A stretch of 5,050 bases of DNA from an uncultured Prevotella sp. (lineage in GTDB: Bacteria > Bacteroidota > Bacteroidia > Bacteroidales > Bacteroidaceae): assembly GCA_947303825.1 (NCBI GenBank), contig CAMYZK010000212.1, positions 1 through 5,050 on the forward strand, written 5' to 3'. The notes beneath the pieces are model-generated. The model was not told the origin of the DNA. It searched no databases and worked only from the letters and a program-made list of their open reading frames with translations. The translations under genes were made by a program, and so were the position numbers. This document shows positions 1-5,050 of this stretch, piece by piece. Every line of letters begins with the position of its first letter. Within the stretch, counting starts at the first letter, position 1.

Positions 1-1790
1 GGCAGGCCATAGGACTGCTGGACAAGGAGCGTCCCGACTATGAGGAGCTGTCCAACCGTTCGAAGATACTCGACGAGCTGGTGCCCTACACCGATGCCAT
101 ACACCTGCAAGACTCACTGCAGGAACTTGCCAAGATGCCTGAGAAAGAGAGGCTGGAAGCCATAGACAGGGTGATAGAGGCCCTGAAGAAGAAAGAGAAG
201 GAGGAAGCCGACAAGGCACGGGAGGCAGAGGTGGAGAACGCGCTGAAGAAGCAGGGTGCCGTGGGAGGCAGAGGACAGCAGAACAAAACCACACCCACCT
301 CACCCACTACTGGAAAGGATGGACAATGGTACTTCTACAACCAAATGGCAGTGAACCAGGGCAAGCAAACCTTCCAGAAACAATGGGGAAAGAGAGACAA
401 TGCCGACAACTGGCGAAGGGCTAACCTCACCGTCGTGGGAGCACCGGCCGAAACAACGGAAGACATGGCCAACCTCACAGACTCTACAGGCGTGGCAGCT
501 ACCGACAGCATAGCCGACAAACCGAAGGAAGAAGCCAACGACTCGCTGGCTTCCGACCCCCACAACCGTGAGTTCTACCTGGCTCAGATTCCCTTTACCG
601 AAGAGCAGAAGAAAGAGTCGGATGTAATAATAATGGACGGACTGTTCCACTCGGGCGTCATCTTCAAGGACAAACTCGACAACCTGCCACTGTCTGAGAA
701 ACAGCTTACACGGCTCTTCGGTCAGTATCCCGACTATGAGAAGATGGACGAGGCATGGTATCATCTCTTCCTCTTATACTCCCGGCAGGGACGCACGGCA
801 GAGGCCGACAGCTGCCTGCAGCGCATGAAGGCCGACTTTCCTGAGAGCGATTGGACTACTATACTCAGCGACCCATACTTTGCTGAGAATGCACGTTTCG
901 GTGTTCATATCGAAGACTCCCTGTATGCCGCCACCTACGATGCCTTCAAGCAAGACCTGCACGATGTTATCGAGGCTAATGCGAAACTCTCGGCCGACAG
1001 GTTCCCCCTGGGGCAGAACAGACCTAAGTTTCTCTTCATTCATGGACTGAGCATGCTCAACCAGGGCGATGCCAAGGCATGCGTGGATGACCTGAAACAG
1101 GTGCTGGACAAATATCCACAGAGCGAGGTGGCCGAGATGGCAGGCATGATAGTAAAAGGTGTGCAGCAGGGCAAGCAGCTCTATGGCGGCAAGTTTGACT
1201 TGGACGACATCTGGAGCCTGCGCGATGTCACAGTAAACACCGACTCGCTGGCTACCGACTCGCTCTCGGCCGACCGCGACGTGCCTTTCACTTTCATGCT
1301 GGTCTATATACCCGACTCGCTGGGAGCTGCCACTGGCATGACGGCAGTGCAGGCTGAGAACCAGCTGCTCTATGAGATGGCACGCTTTAACTTCTCCAAC
1401 TTCCTGGTGCGCAATTTCGACCTCGCCATAGAGCGGCAGAGTTCCTACAGCCGGATGCTTATACGGGGGTTCCTCAACTTCGACGAGGCACTGCAGTATG
1501 CACGGCAGCTAGCAAAGGCCGAAGGGCTGCAAGACATGATGCGCTGCTGCCGTAGCCTGGTGATAAGCGAGCATAACCTGGCACTCATTGGAGTGCGCTT
1601 CAGTTTCAAAGACTACGATGAGTTCTACGAGAAGACTTTCCTTCCCCTGAAGGTGAGCAATGAGGAACTGCTGCAGATGCCCGACTACGAGCTTCCGTCG
1701 GGAGAAGACAGTGAGGCATCGGAAGACGATGAAGATGCTCCTGCCGATGACAGTCCCGGCAGTTATGACTTCGACGAGGACTTATGGTAG
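1..1790 (+). CDS. porW: PorW/SprE-like type IX secretion TPR protein, 5' partial
   Basis: The frame is open from base 3 (bases 1-2 finish an earlier codon), giving about 595 residues to the TAG at 1788-1790. The GTG at 81 is an internal valine and not the start, because 26 sense codons precede it. PorW/SprE proteins are TPR lipoproteins of the outer-membrane side of the Bacteroidota T9SS, linked to the PorK/PorN ring and the SprA translocon. Visible parts in order: a charged helical segment rich in K and E (about 81-255); a tryptophan-rich block with WYFYNQMAVNQGK, QWGKR and DNWRRAN (about 327-425), typical of this family; a Ser/Asp-rich linker (432-575); TPR-like helices with KDKL, LFLLYSRQG and FPESD (about 627-890); a further helical repeat with RPKFLFIHGLSMLNQGD and YPQSEV (about 930-1166); a C-terminal alpha/beta region (about 1284-1655); and an acidic tail (1701-1787). 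The signal peptide and lipobox cysteine would lie upstream of the window. A generic TPR lipoprotein is the alternative, but the aromatic block and the ordered C-terminal region favour PorW/SprE. Confidence 0.82.
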   Translation, partial: QAIGLLDKERPDYEELSNRSKILDELVPYTDAIHLQDSLQELAKMPEKERLEAIDRVIEALKKKEKEEADKAREAEVENALKKQGAVGGRGQQNKTTPTSPTTGKDGQWYFYNQMAVNQGKQTFQKQWGKRDNADNWRRANLTVVGAPAETTEDMANLTDSTGVAATDSIADKPKEEANDSLASDPHNREFYLAQIPFTEEQKKESDVIIMDGLFHSGVIFKDKLDNLPLSEKQLTRLFGQYPDYEKMDEAWYHLFLLYSRQGRTAEADSCLQRMKADFPESDWTTILSDPYFAENARFGVHIEDSLYAATYDAFKQDLHDVIEANAKLSADRFPLGQNRPKFLFIHGLSMLNQGDAKACVDDLKQVLDKYPQSEVAEMAGMIVKGVQQGKQLYGGKFDLDDIWSLRDVTVNTDSLATDSLSADRDVPFTFMLVYIPDSLGAATGMTAVQAENQLLYEMARFNFSNFLVRNFDLAIERQSSYSRMLIRGFLNFDEALQYARQLAKAEGLQDMMRCCRSLVISEHNLALIGVRFSFKDYDEFYEKTFLPLKVSNEELLQMPDYELPSGEDSEASEDDEDAPADDSPGSYDFDEDLW

Positions 1791-1800
1791 ACTACTGCTG

Positions 1801-2202
1801 CTATAGCTTCTTCATGGATAGCCTCACCAGAATGAAGTTTACCGGCACACACACGGCGAGCACCGGCAGTATGGCGTATTGCCTGTCAATTCCTGCCCAT
1901 ATAGCAATGTTAAGCACCACAAACTGAAGAGAGAAGTTTATGGCATGGCTCGCAAGAAAACCCAATCCCTTCTTAACGGTTGCATCCACCTTGAATGTGA
2001 ATCTTACTGTAAGCATGAAATTTACGGCGAGGCTTGTGGCATAGCTTATGATAAGAGCCAGGTTGTGGTTTAGCGTTGCAGCAAGCCACCAGTACACACC
2101 CGCCTGTATAGCCGTTGCCACCACTCCTACCACTGCAAACCTTAGTGCCTCATGCAGGCTCTCATGCTTTGCTATATCCCGTAATTTTCGTTTAATGTCC
2201 AT
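1801..2202 (-). CDS. GtrA family four-helix membrane protein
   Basis: This gene encodes 133 residues, the usual size for GtrA-like proteins. After a short charged N-terminus (MDIKRKLRDIAKHESLHEAL) come four hydrophobic segments at about residues 20-41, 45-65, 79-103 and 107-127. Family marks are RFAVVGVVATAIQAGVYWWL in helix 1, NFMLTVRFTFK at the end of helix 2, and PVNFILVRLSMKK at the end of helix 4. The two 'NF...R' motifs after helices 2 and 4 suggest an internally duplicated two-helix unit. Characterised members act in the inner membrane in translocation or modification of polyprenyl-phosphate-linked sugars for O-antigen, teichoic acid or arabinogalactan; the substrate here is unknown. 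The ATG at 2200-2202 is the only sensible start, since an in-frame TGA lies four codons upstream. No Shine-Dalgarno motif is visible. It ends 10 bp from the convergent porW-like gene and lies downstream, on the same strand, of the 906-residue gene, but a strong terminator separates the two. Confidence 0.88.
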   Translation of the reverse strand: MDIKRKLRDIAKHESLHEALRFAVVGVVATAIQAGVYWWLAATLNHNLALIISYATSLAVNFMLTVRFTFKVDATVKKGLGFLASHAINFSLQFVVLNIAIWAGIDRQYAILPVLAVCVPVNFILVRLSMKKL

Positions 2203-2220
2203 ACAAACAATGATTCACAA

Positions 2221-2257
2221 AACCCGCAGGCACCTTGATTACCGTTGCCTGCGGGTT
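2221..2257 (-). terminator. Intrinsic terminator of the 906-residue protein gene
   Basis: A perfect 12-bp inverted repeat, AACCCGCAGGCA at 2221-2232 and TGCCTGCGGGTT at 2246-2257, flanks a 13-nt loop. Read on the - strand, the GC-rich stem is followed directly by a short T run (TTTT, including the last two stem bases) and begins 21 bp after the stop codon of the large gene at 2279-2281. On the + strand the stem is followed by GATTAAG with no T run, so it should work mainly on the - strand. It occupies the centre of the 76-bp gap and leaves only about 18 bp before the GtrA start codon, so any separate gtrA promoter would have to overlap it or lie upstream of it. Otherwise gtrA would depend on read-through. 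Confidence 0.8.
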
Positions 2258-2278
2258 GATTAAGTCTGCTGTGTCAAC

Positions 2279-4999
2279 TTATCTTACCACCTTCTGCGTC
2301 TTCATGGTGCCGTTGGCGTAGGTCTTACGTACAATAAGCAAGCCACTCTGCTTGCCGCTGACGCGAACACCTCCAATAGTGAACAGCTCGGTGCGTACCA
2401 CGTTGCCCTGAGGCTGTGCGTTGGCAATACCGTTCTCCGTCTGGTCACTGTACTGCTGCGACTTCTCTCCGTTGTACATTACGTAGATGTCATAGATCTG
2501 TCCGCTCGACTTGGCAGCGGTGTGCAGCAGGCGTACATACACTTCGTCGGTACCGTCATAGCTCAGCTGAGTCTTCTTCCAGTTGCGCTTTGTCAGCGAG
2601 TAGCTCACGTCGCCCAGCTTTGTCCACGTCTGGCCGTCGGCAGAGGTCTCTATCTGCATGGTCGGTGTCTCACCCTCGTTACCGTTGCCGGCATAGACAA
2701 CGACATCAAACGGGCCTGTCATCTTGCCTGTGGTTTCGAGTGTGGCGTTGAACGGGCCGTCAGTGGGCTGCTTGCCAAAGGTGATGGCATTCATGGTGAT
2801 GCCTTCGCTGTCGTTAACTCCAATGGCATCTTCTGCTGTATCAGGATTGCGCATGGAGCCGTCGCCAATGTTGTAGCCCAGGTTCAGACTCTCCCACACC
2901 ATTACCTGGCCAATAGACTTTATCATCCAGCCGTGGCCCGGGTCAAGCGTCTCTGGTGCCAGTGTGCGGGTGTAGTAGGTTGAGTCGGTAACACCATCGC
3001 TGGCCTTGCCCACCTCGGCCGATTCTGGATCCCAGTACTGTCCGGCGTTCTTGCCCCAGGTGAAGAAGTAGTTGGCATTGATGATCTCTCCTGCATCGTT
3101 GGTCTGCTGACCCTTGCCCTTCCAGTCGTCGGCATTGGCATCGAAGTGTGACATCACGTCCCAGCGTATGTTCCTGTTGTTGATACCGTCTACACCAACG
3201 AAGAATTCGGCTATGTCGCTGGCCAGTAGACCCTCGGCGGCGTCGGCAAAGGCCGTAACCTTAGCCGGTGTGGTGACAACGAAAGGCTCGGTGTACTTCA
3301 CCGATGCGGCGGTGGTGTTCTGTCCGGCAAAGTTGTAGTAGATGTCCACACCCTCTGTCTCGGTGGTCAGGGTGACGGTAGTGGCACCGGCCTCGCGTGA
3401 CAGTGCGAAGACAGGAGCCTTGGCCCTCTTGGCTATGGTCACCACCTTCTCGGCTATTTCACTGTCGGTAAAGCCGTCACCTATGGCGAAGGCCTTGACA
3501 GTACATTCGGCATTGACAGTGAAAGGCTCTGCATAGAGCGTGCTGGCTGTGGTGGGAACAGTACCATCGGTAGTGTAGTAGATGGCCTTGGCGTTGGCAG
3601 CCGAGATGGTTACCTGCGAGTATCCGTCCTCCTGTACGAAGGTGATGGTGGGAGTACCTACGGCAGTAATGTCGCGCTTGGTCTTGGCAGCTGCCAGCAC
3701 CACCTGCGGAATCAGTGTGATGTATACGTCATCGGCAGCGTTAACGGCGGTAACATAGTAATAGGCATTACGTCCGGGGTTATGGGTGTGAATAGCCACG
3801 GCGTCGCCGGCTTTTGCCAGCACAGCATCCTGAGCGAAGTACTCGCCCAGCTCAACAGCTGTAATGTTGTCGTTATACTCTATCGACTCTTCCAAACCCT
3901 CGAAGATGGCATTCTGTGCATCGGTGATGGTCATTATGGCTGTGCCAGAGTCAACGGCCTTGCCCAGTCCCAGTTCGGCATAGATGGTGGCATTGAGGTT
4001 TACCACAGGCATGTAGGCAATGGCCGAGCGTACCAGTGTGCCCACTTTCTCCTGGAATCCTGTTATGGAAGGGCTGATGACCAGTGCGTCGTACTGCTGC
4101 AGGTCGGCCAGAGAGAGTGTAGCTGCTTCGGTGTCGGCATTGACGGCTGTCACGTCAAACTTGTCGCTGCTGCCAGCAAGCATGATGTAGGGGAAATCGC
4201 TGTCCAGGTCGCCGGTGTAGAGGTAGGCCACCTTCTTTGCATCAACCACCTGCGGCTGGTCGCCATCACCCACGGTAATATAATAGATGTGGCATCCGCC
4301 TCCGCTGTTACAGCGCACGGTGATGTCTATCGTTCCGTCGTCGTTGGTGGCCTCGATGTCTTCAGGAATCTGCCAGGTGAGGTCTCTATAGGTTGTCACA
4401 TTACCATCCGACACGGCATTGTTGTCTGCATCGATGGGGTCGGCAATCTTGGTGCCGTTGTTGTCGTGGCCTACATAGAGCGTAACGCCGCGCGAGCTGC
4501 TGAACTTGTGAGACTCGATACCCATCTTTATGGTGGTTCCCAGCTCTACGTGTGGTATTATGCAGTAGTTCTGGTTCTTCGAACCGAGCCACAGGTATGA
4601 CGCTCCGTGGTAGGGGCCGAAGTCGGCACCGTTGGCAGGTGTGCAGTCGGGGTAGTTCAGGGCAATGGCCAGTCCTGCCCAGCCGCTGGTGTGAATGAAG
4701 GTAAGGGCATCAAGCTCGGCAATGTTCTCGCCGTTAGCCTGAAGTATCTCACCCCCACTGGCCGGGGCGGCAGTCTTGAAGAAGCAGTTGTTCTCGGCAA
4801 TGGCGTTGGTTGTAGCCGAGCCGTCTTTCTTCTCCATGTCGTACCATGCTGCGGCATCTACGCCTTTGGCTTTCTCTGCCTGCAGGTTGGCAACTGTTGT
4901 GGTGCTCCATTTGGTGAAGTCCCACGACTTGCGATACTGCTGAGCATTGGCACCAAGTGTCAGGGCCAGCAGCGTCATTAGTGTAAAGATTTTCCTCAT
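2279..4999 (-). CDS. Exported multidomain protein with chitobiase C-terminal-type repeats and possible T9SS tail
   Basis: This gene encodes 906 residues, from the ATG at 4997-4999 to the TAA at 2279-2281. Residues 1-19 are a signal peptide: MRK, a hydrophobic core, then ANA before Q20. Residues about 20-247 form a beta-rich module opening with RKSWDFTKWS and closing with CHIYYITVGDG, a style seen at the N-terminus of many Prevotella secreted proteins. Residues about 253-445 read as an alternating alpha/beta, glutamine-amidotransferase/ThuA-like fold (KKVAYLYTGDL, YDALVISPS, PVVNLNATIYAELGLG) with no catalytic triad that I can identify. Residues about 449-522 are a clear chitobiase/beta-hexosaminidase C-terminal-type repeat (IYYTTDGTVP, LYAEPFTVN, VKAFAIGDG); residues 527-602 are a diverged second copy. 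Residues about 610-840 are beta-rich and jelly-roll-like (ETSADGQTWTKLGDV, EVYVRLLHT). The end (residues about 868-906: ELFTIGGVRVSGKQSGLLIV, final KVVR) resembles a short T9SS sorting tail. It is probably a cell-surface or secreted glycan-binding or adhesin-like protein. No enzyme domain is recognised and the function is unknown. Confidence 0.85.
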   Translation of the reverse strand: MRKIFTLMTLLALTLGANAQQYRKSWDFTKWSTTTVANLQAEKAKGVDAAAWYDMEKKDGSATTNAIAENNCFFKTAAPASGGEILQANGENIAELDALTFIHTSGWAGLAIALNYPDCTPANGADFGPYHGASYLWLGSKNQNYCIIPHVELGTTIKMGIESHKFSSSRGVTLYVGHDNNGTKIADPIDADNNAVSDGNVTTYRDLTWQIPEDIEATNDDGTIDITVRCNSGGGCHIYYITVGDGDQPQVVDAKKVAYLYTGDLDSDFPYIMLAGSSDKFDVTAVNADTEAATLSLADLQQYDALVISPSITGFQEKVGTLVRSAIAYMPVVNLNATIYAELGLGKAVDSGTAIMTITDAQNAIFEGLEESIEYNDNITAVELGEYFAQDAVLAKAGDAVAIHTHNPGRNAYYYVTAVNAADDVYITLIPQVVLAAAKTKRDITAVGTPTITFVQEDGYSQVTISAANAKAIYYTTDGTVPTTASTLYAEPFTVNAECTVKAFAIGDGFTDSEIAEKVVTIAKRAKAPVFALSREAGATTVTLTTETEGVDIYYNFAGQNTTAASVKYTEPFVVTTPAKVTAFADAAEGLLASDIAEFFVGVDGINNRNIRWDVMSHFDANADDWKGKGQQTNDAGEIINANYFFTWGKNAGQYWDPESAEVGKASDGVTDSTYYTRTLAPETLDPGHGWMIKSIGQVMVWESLNLGYNIGDGSMRNPDTAEDAIGVNDSEGITMNAITFGKQPTDGPFNATLETTGKMTGPFDVVVYAGNGNEGETPTMQIETSADGQTWTKLGDVSYSLTKRNWKKTQLSYDGTDEVYVRLLHTAAKSSGQIYDIYVMYNGEKSQQYSDQTENGIANAQPQGNVVRTELFTIGGVRVSGKQSGLLIVRKTYANGTMKTQKVVR

Positions 5000-5050
5000 G
5001 TCTTGTTAGTTTTTTAAGAAAAATATTGAATGGTTTTTGCTAATTCCCTG
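5000..5050 (-). promoter_or_regulatory. AT-rich leader upstream of the 906-residue gene, possible weak -7 box
   Basis: The 51 bases before the ATG at 4999 are AT-rich. On the - strand, TATTTTTC (5018-5025) is one mismatch from the Bacteroidota -7 consensus TAnnTTTG. No TTTG-like -33 element appears at the expected 19-21 bp upstream. Just before the start codon the text is A-rich (AAAAAACTAACAAGAC) with no Shine-Dalgarno motif, as is normal for Bacteroidota, where A-rich sequence aids initiation. The true promoter may lie beyond the window edge, so the promoter call is weak; the untranslated leader itself is well supported. Confidence 0.25.

Noticed and set aside
81..83. GTG as the start codon of the porW-like gene
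   Set aside because: The same frame is open to the left edge with sensible helical coding sequence, and the family needs an N-terminal lipoprotein signal that is absent after this GTG.
300..764. Open frame of 154 codons on the - strand opposite the porW-like gene
   Set aside because: The product is a low-complexity Val/Leu/Ser-rich shadow, while the + strand frame carries clear family motifs over the same bases.
1800..1822. Possible small hairpin GCTAT...ATAGC just after the porW-like stop
   Set aside because: The stem is only 5 bp, AT-containing, with a 13-nt loop and no T run, so it is not a credible terminator.
1879..2263. Two short + strand open frames opposite gtrA
   Set aside because: They overlap the well-supported GtrA membrane protein and have no family features or start-site support.
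3782..4600. Long open frame (272 codons) on the + strand antisense to the 906-residue gene
   Set aside because: It lies wholly inside a gene with a signal peptide and recognisable domains. Its translation is rich in Val, Gly, Cys and His with no domain pattern, as expected of a shadow frame in GC-rich coding DNA.

Overview
This window looks like a chromosomal segment from a member of the Bacteroidales, most likely a Prevotella-like (Prevotellaceae) species. The evidence is: a type IX secretion system (T9SS) TPR protein of the PorW/SprE kind; a large secreted multidomain protein of a kind common in Prevotella, with a basic C-terminal tail resembling a T9SS sorting signal; and start codons preceded by A-rich sequence without a Shine-Dalgarno motif. 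The assignment comes from reading family features, not from a database match.

Layout. Bases 1-1790 (+ strand) hold the 3' part of a porW/sprE-like gene. It is open at the left edge, so its start, lipoprotein signal and first TPRs lie outside the window. Ten bases later, convergent on the - strand, is a small four-helix membrane protein of the GtrA family (1801-2202). A 76-base gap (2203-2278) carries a perfect 12-bp GC-rich inverted repeat followed by four T's when read on the - strand. This is a good intrinsic terminator for the next gene. That gene (2279-4999, - strand) encodes a 906-residue exported protein: signal peptide, an N-terminal beta-rich module, a Rossmann/glutamine-amidotransferase-like module, two chitobiase/hexosaminidase C-terminal-type repeats, a beta-rich jelly-roll-like region and the possible T9SS tail. 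The last 51 bases are its AT-rich upstream region.

How the genes may work together. The PorW/SprE-like protein would be part of the envelope machinery that moves T9SS cargo across the outer membrane, and the 906-residue protein is a plausible cargo of that machinery. They are convergent and separately transcribed, so the link is functional at most, not an operon. GtrA-family proteins usually act in polyprenyl-linked sugar transfer or translocation, and nothing here ties this one to a specific glycan locus.

I see no RNA genes, CRISPR array, insertion sequence, phage or plasmid functions. The most unusual content is the domain architecture of the 906-residue protein, which has no catalytic domain that I can recognise.
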